A DNA stretch of 64,000 bases from Geosiphon pyriformis (taxonomy: Eukaryota; Glomeromycota; Glomeromycetes; Archaeosporales; Geosiphonaceae): contig JAAOMT010000176.1 of assembly GCA_016748015.1 (NCBI GenBank), positions 296,434 through 360,433 of the forward strand, in the 5' to 3' direction. Positions 35,921 through 48,630 of the stretch are shown here, one piece after another (the first letter of the stretch is position 1; each line of letters begins with the position of its first letter). The notes under the pieces are model-generated. The model was given only the letters and a program-made list of their open reading frames with translations, did no database searches and was not told the origin of the DNA. Position numbers and translations under genes: made by a program.

Positions 35921-38900
35921 ATGTCTTCTTTCGACAAGACCTACAGCCGATTGGCAAGGAGTCATTCTTTTGAACAACGTGAAAGAAGTCTACAAAGAGA
36001 AAAAATTGGTAATGCGGGAAGAGGGTTTGGAAGTTTGATCAGTGAGGAAGGTGGAAAAGGTATTATTCTTCCTCAACACGGCATCTTTATTTAAAAGTTA
36101 AAAATGTGTTAACAGAAAATTTCAATGCGCTCACCAAAAAGATTCCGTGGCTGATTTACTAGCAAATGTGAAAGATGAAGATGCGCTAAAGCTGGCACAG
36201 ATCACACAGAGACATGCTAACCAGAAATCCCGGGGACGCAGCTCAAACGAACCAGAGAATGAGAAGAAAGCGGAAGCTGAACACGGTAATGAGCTTTCCT
36301 TAAATTTTTTTCCAAATATAAAATTTAAACTAATGATTTTAGTATGTTCTCAACAGCTCATCTTGCCGAACTTGCTTGATCTAAATGACAAATTTCGGAT
36401 CGATAATCTTGCAACTGTAAGCTGTAAACCTAGCTTCATCATACAGTCGGCAAGATTTTTGATTCAAATTAAAATATTCTTGGATCAAGACAACTTTTGG
36501 CAAGATCCGCTATTGAGAATGGCATTGTTTTATATTCATATGGAGAGTACAACGCGGGACTTTAGAAAATACTAGTATTTCTTCATCAATATGTGGGTAC
36601 ATAGATTTTTCCTTAATGATGGAATCTAAAAGGAAAGTTCAGCGAAAAAGAAATGAACAAACTCTTTTTCAATCAATAATGAATTCAATTCGAAAACTGT
36701 TCGTGACTATTTGTCTTTTTTTCTTGTCAAAATCTTTAATAAAATTTTATCATATCATAAGGGATTCGTGCTTCAAATTTTCTTCCTTCCGAACCCACGA
36801 TCGCTGCATCTCGTGCTTGCAAATCGTTTTTTGAGAAAAAGTATAGTCTACTTTTTGAAATGATCAAAGAAAATCAGCTCTATAATCCACTTCAGGTGAT
36901 TCGAAATCGCCAGGATGAGAGATCCTATGAGGGGTTTGATAGCAATAACTTTTGGGGTGGTAATCGGTCAGGCCTATTTCGAATTCGAAGTGGGGGTAGT
37001 AATTCATCATCAAGGCATCGTAAAAGCATATGGGATATTACAACGGAGGAATTGCTAAATCGTTATCTACACCAAAAATTTCCCATTAATACTCCTAAAA
37101 TTGCGATTGGCGAGATAAATGAAGAACAAGATAAACTTTACACAGTAATTGAAGAGGACATCTTACCGAATTCAAAGACGAAACAAGGATTACCTCATTC
37201 CTCCAAATTTTCTTCTTCAAGCCTTGAGGCTCTCATAGTTAAATCGGAATCAAAACAACCTCGGAATCAGAATCCCAAAAACCGCCGCTTATCCCAACCT
37301 AACATGAGTTCTTTTTCAAATGCACAAAGACCAGATTCAAAGTATTCCGCTGCTCACATGATCAATGATGGTCATTTGTCAAATGAAAATCGTCCGCATT
37401 ATCCCAATACTCGTAAACATCATCGCTCATCTAGCTTAAGTAGTATTTCCAATAATTCATTACCTCTTTCTGCTGAAAAACACAAAGATACACATCACGG
37501 TAAACTGCACCTTTGGTCGTCTTTATTCAAACGAAAGCTGAAAAGAAGGCACAGACATTTTGTTACTGAGGAACATAATCATGAGGAAACTGTTGGAAAA
37601 TCTGACGAAAATCAACATGGGAAAATTAACGAGCCACTAGACGAGTTTCCAAATTCCGTATCCCATTCGTTCCATCGCCATCTCATTCCATCCTCAGATT
37701 CTTCGCCAATGTCCGGCTATTCTTCGATTGATGGAACTCCTCGCAATTCAGCAGAAGATACGTGGTCAACTGTTGAAATTCCTTCTGTTTTGGGCATTCC
37801 AAAACAAGATAATGGCACAATTTCGGATGAGGGGAGCCGTAGCATCAGAAGCATGATGGCTTCCAGTGATGCTGGTGAAACAGAAAAAGATTTGCGAAGG
37901 CGTTCTCCATTTGACCCGAATTCTACAAAGGATTCTCAACCCAGTGAGGAATCAAGTCAAGGACCATCTCCGAGGCAATCTATTACTGATATTGATTTGG
38001 GGAAGGTTGGTTTTATTTTTAATAATGATATATTTTTTACAATTTCTTTTAGTTACAAAACAACTTAAGATTAATTCCTTAATGATTAGGATACTCTTTT
38101 GAATGAGTCAAGAGCACCATGTACTAATTCTGATACTCCACCGTTCTCTCAGCAATCACTCGGACAACAGATAACCTTTAATCCTAGATCAGAGTCTCCT
38201 TGGGATGGTATATTTATTTTTCTCTCGGATTAGATCATTCTTATTAGAACACCATTTATTAACTATTAAGATTCAAGAGGAAAGCGAGACTGAACCCGAA
38301 TATGAGGACCAATTGATTTTCATTGATCGGCAAAATCTGCCCCCCGACTTAGTTTCATATTTGGTCCATCAAGACATGGGAACGATAGTGAACATGGAGG
38401 GCGAACAATTTGGTAAGTGTATTTATGTTGTGATTTTATGACCATATTAATAAGGCTAGAAAACTTCTCATTTATTCTTTCTTTCTTTTGATCCATTCAG
38501 TGGGATTAAATCCAACATTCAAGTATAACAAGTTCATTCGCCATCAAAGTGAGCTTATTCCGTTTTTATTGGCTCTTTTTTACTTTATTTTGATCGATCC
38601 AATTAATAGGATCATTCTAAAAGTCCTTCGAAATCTATATTTCAATGTCAGATGATTTGCTCGATTTACAAGTAACAATAAAGGGTGACCCATCAAACGA
38701 TTACAAAAGGTAATTTTTTATTTATCCTAGTTTTTTTTACTACTGATCAATATTTACGGCTAAATTTGGTTCACGATATCTGTATTAGTACTCAATTAGA
38801 GATGACCAAAATTACAAGTCGCTATCAAAGTTATATCAAAGAGGCTAAAGAATCCATTAATCAGGTGCCAGCAATAATTGGCAGATTTATCTCGTTGAAA

Positions 38901-39725
38901 GTGACAAATTTCGGCTTTAATTCAATTCTGATTCGTAGAGTCATTTGGTGGATCAACTTGATGATATCAGAGCTAGTTTTTTGTTTACGGATGAGATGGA
39001 TGATATCCCCTTTGTTCAATCACCACTATCCACTGAAAAAAATTTCTCAGCCTATCCTCCTATCAAAAAAGAATCTTTAGTTGCGCCGAAATCACAGCTT
39101 AAGACCGAATTACAATCTCTCGAAATGGTCTTAATCAAATTTGAAGGTTTGTTAGAGACATTGAAAATGAAACATTCAAGGTAATTATGTTCAAAAGAAT
39201 CTTCATTATTAACATGTAATGCGTCTAAGATAACCTATAAACTGCATGATAGCCTTGCACAAGATATGCATTCAACCTTGGACCAAATCAATGGTATGGC
39301 TTTGGATGCGAATAAGGATTATGTCCATGAGGTATGTTAACTAGTTTTGCTCACGCATATTATCGGATAAATATTGAACTCATTTAGTTATTCCTTTGTA
39401 GCTGAAACTGTTGGATGATGAAATTCAGGTCTTGACTCAAAAACGCGACGAGTCTTTTTTTTTAGACATTTTCTACATTATGCTATCCTACGTCCTTGCT
39501 GGTAATGTTAGAATCAGACTTTTTTCTTTTTATAGTAAATTATTTGTTTGAAAATCGAGTACTCATGCATTAAATTTGCCGTCCCCATTATTTTCGAATA
39601 CAAAATTGAATATATATACAGGGATTATGTTCATGTTTTGGTTCGTCGTGTATATTTTCAAATTGGTGCGACGGACTTTGCTACTACCACGAACGGTTGT
39701 GAGATTTGCGGTTCGCGCTTTATAG
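35921..39725 (+). CDS. Fungal multi-exon protein of unknown function, C-terminal membrane segment
   Basis: I do not recognise a named family. The proposed model starts at ATG 35921 (MSSFDKTYSRLARSHSFEQR). Exon 1 ends after EEGGK with a one-base overhang; exon 2 begins at 36143 (GAT-TCC join, DSVADLLANVKDEDALKLAQ) and ends at 36285. A phase-compatible acceptor at 36761 leads into IRASNFLPSEPTIAASRACK, FFEKKYSLLFEMI and NQLYNPLQVIRNR. Then follow a long basic, Ser-rich region (to about 38005), an acidic exon (ESETEPEYEDQLIFIDRQNL) and VGLNPTFKYNKFIRHQ. Further exons hold SQLKTELQSLEMVLIKFEGL and LHDSLAQDMHSTLDQINGMA, which look helical/coiled. The end, FYIMLSYVLA plus IMFMFWFVVYIFKLVRRTLL, is one hydrophobic span with a basic tail and a stop at 39723-39725. 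Alternative: two genes, the first ending at a TGA at 36377-36379. The 466 bp intron in the single-gene model is longer than its neighbours. Confidence 0.6.
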
Positions 39726-40799
39726 CATGCTATGAACAATGAGAGTGATTTATTGCTTTGCAGATTTTATTAGATTTCATTCATTAAATTATAAATTTAA
39801 TAATGACAATTATAATTGGACTGTTCATTCCAATTTTGAATAGTGTAGCTTAATAATTATGAAGATTGGAAAGATTTTTCAATATTTAAAAATCTTTTGC
39901 ATACATGTTTTTGATGTGTATATTTCATATACAATAGTTATTTGATTTTTGAAACAAGTTAAAAAACAATGATTTTAATTAATATTTTTATATAATTGTT
40001 TATTATATAAAAATTAAAAACATAAAATAATAATCATAAGGCAAGTTTTATTTTGTTTATATACACATAATAAATATAAAATATAAAAATGGTTTATCAA
40101 ATTATTTAAATTTAGTTTTAATTATGGAAGAATTATTTTTATTAAAATTATTTTATATGCATTTTTTTATACATTTTAAATTAATATAAATTTTAGTTTT
40201 ATAAAGCTTAATATGTTTAAAGAACTTATTTATTAAAGCAATAGAAAAAACCAGTTTTTCAAAAAAAAAATTTTGCAAAAATTATAATTATTAAACTTAA
40301 AAACAAAAAATAATTAATTAGCCAAAAAACTTAAATATATAATAACAAATTATTTAACAATATATTTAGACATTAAAGTTTTATTACATATATTTTAAAG
40401 TTAAAAAAAATAATTTTATACATAAAATAATTTTTTTTTACCAAATTGAGTTTTTTTTAAAGTATTAATTTTAATAATAACAAAATTTAAGATTTTTTGA
40501 ATTTAAAAATTATAATTACATATTTTTAACAAAAATAAAATTTTAATAATTAATTAAAAAATTTATACAATTAAATTAATCAATATTATAAAATAGTAAA
40601 TAAATAACAATTTAAAATTGTTAAAATATCTTTTATTAAAATATTAATTACTTTTTTAAATATAAATTTTAATTTAAATTATTTAAAATTTTTTTTATAT
40701 TAAAAGTTTAAAATTTTATTATATTTTTAAATTAAAAATAATTATTTTGTGTTAATTTAATATAAAAATTAAATTATTATATTAATAATAATTTTAAAT
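39726..40799. other. A+T-rich spacer between gene island and LINE
   Basis: A drop to very high A+T begins about 100 bp after the stop codon. No gene, RNA or element ends are recognised. Confidence 0.55.
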
Positions 40800-40891
40800 T
40801 TCTTTTTCTTGTCAATCCTCTGATTATGACAAGAATGAAAAAAAAAAAATTTTTTTTCTTAAAGCCATAGCCTTTTTTTTCTTCTTTCTCT

Positions 40892-42880
40892 TTGTTTTTA
40901 CCAGCTATTTCTTCAAACATACCTATATTTGTTGTGATGGAGCTGGCAAGCATATTTGCTGGTAGGCCTGGTACTAGTTCAATTGGTTTGAGGACCCATT
41001 TAAGTGCAAAAAAAAACTGTATAGATAGTGTCTACTCCCATGATGCATCTTATAAGAAGCTGAAGAGGCCTGTTGTCAGTAATACCATCGACTTGTCTGC
41101 TGGCCCTTTGAGTATGGGTGACCTTGTCGGTGCCAGCATCAAGCCTGTAGTGTCTTGAAGTAGCAAGATAAGCAGCATTGCGAGCAATGCTAGTGGTTTT
41201 TCTAATATTAAGAACATGAAAAACACGGTGGCAGAAGAAATAAGCTACATAGATTCTAATGCTTCATTTGAATATGAGAATATGGACAACACTACTCTTA
41301 GGAAGACTTAAACCCATACTTACATGTTGGACCATCTGCCAAAGCAGCCTTTATTTGATTGTATGAATAATGATAATGGTGTTTTGAAGCTTCCTCTATG
41401 CAAGAAACCTGGATCCAATCAGATGTCGCCGTCCAAGTCACATGTCCTAATTACACATAGTTTTAATTCGACCAAATCTTTCGCACTTAATATTGAGCTT
41501 TTTGTGGTGCCTAGTAAATTTATTAATGATAAGTTAATTTCAATAAAAAAGATCTTTTATAGAGTAGATAGTTTTGGGAGTGCTTTCACTCCTTCAAAAT
41601 TCTCAGAGATCATCAAATCTTTATTTACTTCTGAATTTAGCATGAATAAGACAAAAAAATTGGCAATTCATGAGAAAATTGTGGTAAATAATGATCTTAG
41701 AAAGATTGACAGCTGTTCAAATAAGAAAATTATTGTTAAGGAAATTCCAGTTAATCTTTCCAAATCAGCTGTAGAATTTGTTTTTTCTAAGTTTGAAAAG
41801 ATTGTATTAATCAAGATACAGCTGATTGGTCTGTGGCAAAAAGCTTTGGTGAAGTTTAAGTCATCTGAAATAGCTGATTTGGTTGCAGTTAAATGGTCAG
41901 TTTTCATGGGAAAGGATTCTGTTCGAGTGGTAAAAGTTGTTGATAATAAACAGTCATGAGTTTTTAGGAATTTACACCAGGCATTGCTTTATACTCTTTC
42001 AGTTGGTATTATGACACATGATCTTTTTGATTTGTTGGAGTTATATGGTGGGAAAACTTGTTTTATTGGCTGTAATCCGAGTTTTTATGCACACAATATA
42101 TGTGTAATTGTGTGTTTTGCTGATGAAACATCCAAATTGGCTGCTATTGGTTCTATTTTGGTGTTTAAGGGTGTAAATTTGCACTGGACTGGTCTTTTTT
42201 TGGCTTGTTGTGCCAACTGTAAACAATTTGGTCATGTTTCTAATGTGTGTTCGGCTGGTGAGAACTCTGGGGTTTGTCGTAAGCAAGTGATGTCTTCTTA
42301 GAATCAGATTTGTCTGGTTAACATTTATAAGAGGAAGCAGGCTCTGGTTGCTTGCCCAGTTTCTTTTAGTGGGAAAACTTGGGCCTAAATTGCAGGTGGT
42401 TCTTTTTTTTGTGTAGCATTGTCAGTTTTTTCTGGTATTGGTTTGCTTTTAGGTATAAAACCTTTGGTGATTGCCTCCAACTCTTTTGATGATTCTGGTT
42501 TGGCTGACTGTATGGCTTCTTTGGAGTGCTCTGTAAAGCTTTTGTCAGATCAGGTCTTTGAAATTTTGAGAAAATTGAGCTTTGTGAAATTGGTGCTGTT
42601 GTTATCTCCATCTTGTGTTCCCTTCCCAATTGTTACTTCTTCTTTGAATTCAGCTCTGGATTCGGATATAGTTGTGAATAGTGTGGTGGTGCCTCCTTCT
42701 CCTCCAGTGGTTGGTAATGCTGGCCCTGAACTAAGTTTGAGCAGTTTAAAGGTTCTTACCACTAAAGTGAGTGGTTTGGAATCGAAAATGATGGCTCTAG
42801 AAGTTTCAATTGGCTTGGTATTAATGAGGTTAGACTCTTTGTGTTTTAGTTTGGGTTTGTCAGCTCTTCTTCCTTCTTAA
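40892..42880 (+). pseudogene. LINE ORF1: RRM-like domains, CCHC knuckle, coiled coil
   Basis: Nucleic-acid-binding ORF1 protein of the LINE. One frame is shared across the whole interval but is broken by stops at about 41156, 41309, 41957 and 42299. The RRM-like first domain is at about 41725-41930 (KKIIVKEIPVNLSKSAVEFV, LIGLWQKALVKFKSSEIADL). A second RRM-like block is at 41984-42190 (LYTLSVGIMTHDLFDLLELY, then ICVIVCFADETSKLAAIGSI). A CCHC knuckle is at about 42208-42252 (CANCKQFGHVSNVC). A Ser-rich linker leads to a C-terminal heptad-like stretch (LKVLTTKVSGLESKMMALEV). Most stops fit Trp, Gln or Arg codons changed by G-to-A or C-to-T. Confidence 0.8.
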
Positions 42881-42889
42881 TGAATGATT

Positions 42890-45800
42890 TTGTTTAGAGA
42901 GTTGCTACCTGTAATATTAGGGGAATAAACAATTCTGTGAAACAGAAAAATATCATTTGTTGGCATAAGGATATGAACAATTTGATTTCTATTGTTACTG
43001 AGACTAAATTGAAAGACAAGATCCATCCTTGGATTATAAATAAATTTAGTGGTGTCCAGATCTTCACTTCTGGGTTAAATTCTGGTTATATGGGCTTTGG
43101 TGTTGCGATTATCATAGACATTTCTCTGGCATGACATGTGTGCAAAGTTTTTGAAATGCCTAATTAGCTCCTGTCTGTTAAGCTGTTCTTCAAGAATAAA
43201 CTTTCCGTGTTAATTTTGGGCTATACACTAGTGCTTTTTCAGTGATTCAGTTTTTTCAGACTGGTGAAATCAACTCATTTATTGCTAAGGCCATAAATGA
43301 AGCATTTTTCATTGTTCTTGGTGGAGATTTCAATAAAGATGATGTGTGTAAATGTGCTAGTTTTAAAAGATGTCTTGATCTGAGGCTGGTCAATTCTCTG
43401 CTTAATAGTCCAGTAGTAAAAGTTCCCATATGGAAGAATTTAAGAGGTGTGAAAAAAACAATTGATTATGTATTGGTTTCTTCTAATTTGGTCAATGCAG
43501 TTTTAGAACACAGTATTGTGAATGTTAATGAGTACTTTGACACTGATTACCAAGCCATTTCTGTAATAGTAGATCTGAGTGGTTTGCTGGATATGTAGTT
43601 AAACTCTTTTTGTAAACAGACTAATAAAGATTGTTAGAAGTTTGATTTCAAGAGTGCTGGTAATGATAAGTGGGAAAAATTTGAAAATGCCACACTGGTC
43701 AATACTGAGATGTTTTCTGACAAATTTGTTGCCACTGTCAAGTTTTCAGATTTGAATGCCATATGGAATGTTCTACACAGAATAATAACTCTTTCAGCAA
43801 ATGAAATATTTAGAAAGAAATAGTTCAAAGATTTTAATAGTGTTTTTACTAAAGTTTCTTCAAAGTTTCATAAGTTGGAGCTTTTGGTTTCAAAAATTAT
43901 CAGGGTTTTTCATGAAGGGAATGTTGTTAGTTTTGTCTCTTTTATAAAGCACTGGAACTCTATGGACAGTATCAAAGCCTCAGTTGTTTAGGATCTTATT
44001 AACTCTGGTGCAGCCTTTAATTGTGTTCACTCTGCTCTCTCTGGCATTAGGAAATCTTATCATACATCCAAGCTTGCTGAATCTCTGGCAGCTAAAAAAA
44101 CAAACATTAGAGCTGTTATAGATAAGAAGATAGAAAACTTTGAGACAAATAAGGGTCATACTATCAAGAGTGTTCTAAAGCACCCTTTTTACAAAGTGGT
44201 TTTGGACTATCTGGTTGTTAATAACAAGCTTATTTTGAAGCCCAATTCAGTTAGATCTAAGGTGCACATTATTATGAAAAGTTGAACCAAGAAGCATAGT
44301 GTGGTTGCTAATGTTTTTGATGTTTGGTCTTGTCAATATTAGCCATTGGATTATGTTTTTAATAAAGCCTTTTCTGGTATAATGTGTTTAGTTAAGCTTA
44401 GTGAGCTGCTTGATGTGATTTCTAATCTGCCTGATGGCAAAGCTGCTGGTCTTTCAGGTATCACAAATGAGCTTTGGAAACATTGTGACAAATCAATTCT
44501 GAATATGCTTTTGGTGCTTTTAAACTTTTGTTTATCTTGCGAATTAGTACTCAGACCTTAGATGGAAGCTTGGGTCTTGATAATTCCTAAACCATATAAG
44601 TGGAAAGGTGTTCTTATGAATACCCATCCTATAGCTTTGATCAAGACAGCTTGTAAGATCCTTTCCAAGATTTTTTCTGATAGGATTTCTTTGGCATGCA
44701 ACACTTTCAATGTTCTTTGTGAGAACAATTTTTCAGTTTTAAAGAGTATAACGACTTAGTCTCTTATTTTTGCAGTTGGATCAGTAATTAAGGATGCATT
44801 AAAAAAGAATCAAGAACTCTGGCTGGTTTTGTAGGATATGCGGAAAGCATATGATTTAGTTAGCTAGAAACATCTTGAGAAAAGTTTGGTCAGAATCAAG
44901 ATGTATGACAGGTTTATTTGGTTTTTTGGTAGTATTTATAAAAATTGTACTAACAGGGTAATAACAGACTTTGGGTTGATAGATAATTATTGTGTGCATG
45001 ATGGTTTGGACCAAGGAGAAGTCTTTTCCCTTCTCCTGTGGTGTATATTTTATGATTCTCTACTGTGTGAAGTCAAGAGGCAGGAAAGCATATGTGGTTA
45101 TAAATTAAGTTTTCATTTTATTTCAAAGAATAGTCATGCTGAATCTCAGGCTGGACTTTCTTCTTTTTTTGCAGCTGGTGCTTTCATTGATGATACAATT
45201 TGGGTTGGTAGTAATCGGGCAGCTACTCAACATATTTTCAACATTGCTAATGAATTTTTTCAAATTAATAACATTTTCATCAATAATGACAAAACAGTGG
45301 CCATTCCCATCAATAGTAAAGTCAGCAATCCTTCTTTTTCTATCAGTGGTTTACCAATTTCTATTGTCAAAAAAGGTGAATCTTATTAATATTTGGGTAT
45401 CTTTCTCTCAACTAAGAGTCTTTCAAAGCCTAGTTTGGTGAAGGCAAATTCGGATGTTTGTTTTTTTACCAATTTGGTTCTGAAAAAAACTGTTTCAGAC
45501 AAGCAGTTTTTATATTTGGTATCAGCAGTTCTTCATCTTATAGTTAGTTATAGAATGCAGTTTAGTTTCATTTCTATTGGTATATGCAACAAGTGAGATG
45601 CTTTGATTCATAAGGGCTTGAAGTTTAAATCTGGTCTACCTTTTGATTTTCCTAGTAATACAATTTATCACTCCTTCTTTTATGGTTTAAAGTCTTTCTT
45701 TCAAGTTCAGTCTGAGAGCAAGGTGGCCTTTTTTGTTAGTTTTGTGAATTCTGGTGGTATTCTGGATTGTTTGTTTTCTTACAGATCCTATAACTTGCAA

Positions 45801-46019
45801 GTTCTTTGCTAGTGCTCTGTTTATTTGTTAAGTTCTCTTGTTTATATTTATGTCAATGCTTCTAATAACTTTCTAGTGGGCATGGTTCATGTTCTTCTTG
45901 ATTGCAATTTGTCTCTGGGTGGCTCTTTGACCAATCTTTTTTGGTTTTATGGTAGAGTCCTTATGTCTATTGTTCTGGGTGAGTCACAATTTCTTAGGTT
46001 TTTTTCTTCTCTCCAATGG
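42890..46019 (+). pseudogene. LINE ORF2: endonuclease and reverse transcriptase (5' part)
   Basis: An AP-type endonuclease begins at about 42899 (RVATCNIRGINNSVKQKNII; TETKLKD at 42994-43014), shifts frame near 43140-43240 and continues with FIVLGGDFNKDD (43307-43342) and KKTIDYVLVSSNLVNAV (43453-43505), both typical catalytic/binding blocks. Reverse transcriptase: LPDGKAAGLSGITNELWKHC (44427-44488), PIALIKTACKILSKIFSDRI, GLDQGEVFSLLLWCIFYDSL (45004-45063) and the active-site block AGAFIDDTIWVGS (45174-45212), where the usual A/YxDD is FIDD. Many stops interrupt it. The RNase H half lies beyond the LTR-element insertion at 55928-56963. Confidence 0.85.
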
Positions 46020-46949
46020 TGTTACTTGAATAGAAAAACTGATCTGAAGTTATGAAGAAACATGACCAGAATGTGACATAACCCAGAATAGCACACAATA
46101 ATGTTGAATAACACGTTATAATTTAAGATAGCATGCAATAACATTGAATAACGTGTTATAACTTAGGATAATGCAAGATAACATGTTACAACAAGGAATA
46201 ACACAGAATAACACTAGATAACATGTTATAACATAGAATAACTAGTAATAATGTAGAAGAACAAAGCAATAACAGAAATAACAAAGCAATAGTTAACAAT
46301 AATAAAACAATTAGAAGCAATCCTGTAAAACCAAAAGAATATATAAAAACGAGTAGTGGTAGAAAGTAGAAAAACAGGACAGATAGATACGAACCACTAG
46401 ACAAGAAACAAACATCCATCACCCCTTCTCATTTATTATATTTCCATATTCATCTTCTGAAATAAATCAATTATCAAAGAAATCAGAATCATGAATTCAT
46501 GTTCTCAAACTGTATGAGATTTATGTGAATTAATCATTGTTTTGTATCTTTATTTTAGAACAGATGCTCTTAGCATAACCACTTTGAACTATTAATGATT
46601 TGGACCAATTGCTCTTGATCATGACAATTGACAATACTAATTTATTTTTTATTTTTTTTCTTTTTCTTTCTTTCTTATTTTTTTTTGTGGAGCAGCAACA
46701 TAGTAAAATCAACTGTGCTCGTTAGCTCGGAGAAGAAAGCTTACATTTATGGAAGACATTGCAATCGACGAAAGACAAACTCTGTGCCTTATAATCAAAG
46801 AACTCAATGGGTAGATTCACATCCAGAAATAGACCTTCAGAGACTAATAATCGAGACTAAGCCAACAAAATTACATGAAAGACACATTACCAATAATTGA
46901 GAGCATTAAATATTATCATCTTCATTACCTACCAAGTTTACTCATAACA
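46020..46949 (+). repeat. Left LTR of element 1 (930 bp)
   Basis: Begins TGTTAC and ends ATAACA. The U3 part has about four tandem units of about 40 bp (46090-46250) rich in palindromic GTTATAAC/ATAACATGTTAT text. A TATA box (TATATAAAA) is at about 46339 and AATAAA at about 46461, followed by T-rich text at 46640-46690. Confidence 0.92.
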
Positions 46950-46951
46950 TT

Positions 46952-46968
46952 TGGTGCCCCCTGTGAGG
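46952..46968 (+). other. Primer-binding site of element 1
   Basis: TGGTGCCCCCTGTGAGG starts two bases after the left LTR. It begins with the TGG that pairs with a tRNA CCA end and is strikingly C/G-rich for this window. The matching tRNA was not identified. Confidence 0.75.
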
Positions 46969-47010
46969 TTATAAATCCACAGAGACAAAGCACCCCAGAA
47001 ATACACAAAA

Positions 47011-48630
47011 GTGGTGACTATTGGAACAGTAGAAAAGAACCACTCCCCATACAGAAGAACACTATTTCAATACTTTCGAAAAGACCTAGAAATACCAGCA
47101 GAAACTGCTTATACAGAAAGTGATTTTTATAACTATATCAATGCAAAAATTGACTGCTTATTAGGCCATGCAACTGACACAGGAAGACTAGAAGAACAAA
47201 TCTATCAAAGCTTATTAGGGTACTTAACAGCCACGACTACCCAAGCAATTACTGAAACTCTGTGCATAATCAATACAGACATTAAATATTACATGGCAAA
47301 ACAATTCTCTCAAGTACAACAACCAGTGGAATCTGATCCTGAGGAATACGAAGACAAATCCAACAATCCCGTAACTGCCTAAGCCAAGTCCATAGTCAAC
47401 AAGAAACCAAGGTTCCTCTTCCCAACAACTCTATCATACCATCAGACACCCCAAAGTAGAATTGTATTCAACCCACTCCCGAAAACCCAGTCAGAAACAC
47501 CACGAACTCCTAGAAATCTATACCCTTAAAATCAACATAGTTGGACCAAATTATTAGGAGAATATGGATCATTGTTTGGAAATCTCTCCTCAATACTTAA
47601 CAAAACAGACGGAAATACATCAACATGAGAACTACTGCCAACCCAAACATTGACCAAATCATCAATTACCTCCTTTGAAGAAACAGCTATCTTCCAGTCC
47701 ATTGGGAAAATTAATAAAGAGAAACAACCAGAATTAGCACCAGGAGAACACTTTAGCATGCAAACACCAAACCTTCCAGTATCAATCAGTAAGACTCCAC
47801 CTACTCACCAGATCATGGCTTACTGAGATATTGCCAAATTAAAGAAATTCTCTGGTGAAAAAGATGACACATATATATGGATCGCGGAAGCCAAGAAAGC
47901 CATCACTGCCAACAATTAGAATAATGATAGGACCATTCAAGTATTGCCATTCTTTCTAACTGGAACTACAAACTCATGGTATTAAAGCCTTGCAGAGAAA
48001 CCAACCGACTTTGCCACCTTTAAACTTGTCTTTCTGCAATACTTTTGTGATCCCAACACTTTTATTAGATTACAAAATTAGTTCAGTATCATAAAACAAA
48101 AAGACCACAAAGCAGTAACTACTTATCTTGGATGATTCAACCAAATTATTCTTTAAATCCAGGCCATTGAAAGAGATTACTACACTGTGGCGCAAATCCT
48201 TAACCAATTCATCAAAGGATTAAAAAGCAGTCTCCTCCGATCCATAAGATCCCACCACCTAATAAACCTACAAAAAACAGTTACTCTTGTTCATGATTTT
48301 GAGTCAGCAGAACAAGAGACTAACCATACTCAAACCATTAACCTGGCTATTAATGGAACATCTGATATCAACACAAAAATAATTCAATTAAGTGAGAAAT
48401 TAACTCAGAAAATTGAGGGATTTTTAGCCAGTACTGTAGGACTTTACCAACCACCACAACAAAAAAATAGTAATAACACTAGATACCAACAACAACAGAA
48501 TCACCAGCAACAACAACAATCTTGAAGATCCAATTCCTGCAATTGTTACTATTGCCAGAAATCTGAACACATCATCTGGGACTGTTATAAAAAAGTAATG
48601 GACCAAAACCAAAGAAATCAATATTAGCAC
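47011..48630 (+). pseudogene. Element 1 gag with CCHC zinc knuckle
   Basis: Frame 1 holds a first part (47011-47382, including LLGHATDTGRLEEQIYQSLL). A Gag capsid-like segment follows (about 47860-48330): WIAEAKKAITANN, VLPFFLTGTTNSWY, FATFKLVFLQYFCDP, then the open piece from 48187 (AQILNQFIKGLKSSLLRSIR). A Gln/Asn-rich tract leads to the knuckle CYYCQKSEHIIWDC at 48544-48585 (C-x2-C-x4-H-x4-C). There are at least six stops in frame. Confidence 0.82.

Larger units (their letters stand above)
40800..46019 (+). mobile_element. LINE retrotransposon, 5' part of a split copy
   Basis: This is the best-preserved long LINE copy here. It starts near 40800 and holds ORF1 (40892-42880) and most of ORF2 (from about 42890). 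It is interrupted at 46019/46020 by an LTR element and resumes at 55928 in the same reading frame. The LINE text on both sides of the insertion is continuous (…CTCCAATGG / AATGGTATAG…) with a short target duplication. Several in-frame stops and one frame change make it inactive. Confidence 0.88.

Noticed and set aside
46186-46422. Leu-rich 78-codon ORF in the LTR (repeated at 55042-55275) as a gene
   Set aside because: Antisense reading of the U3 repeats, present in both LTRs simply because the LTRs are copies.
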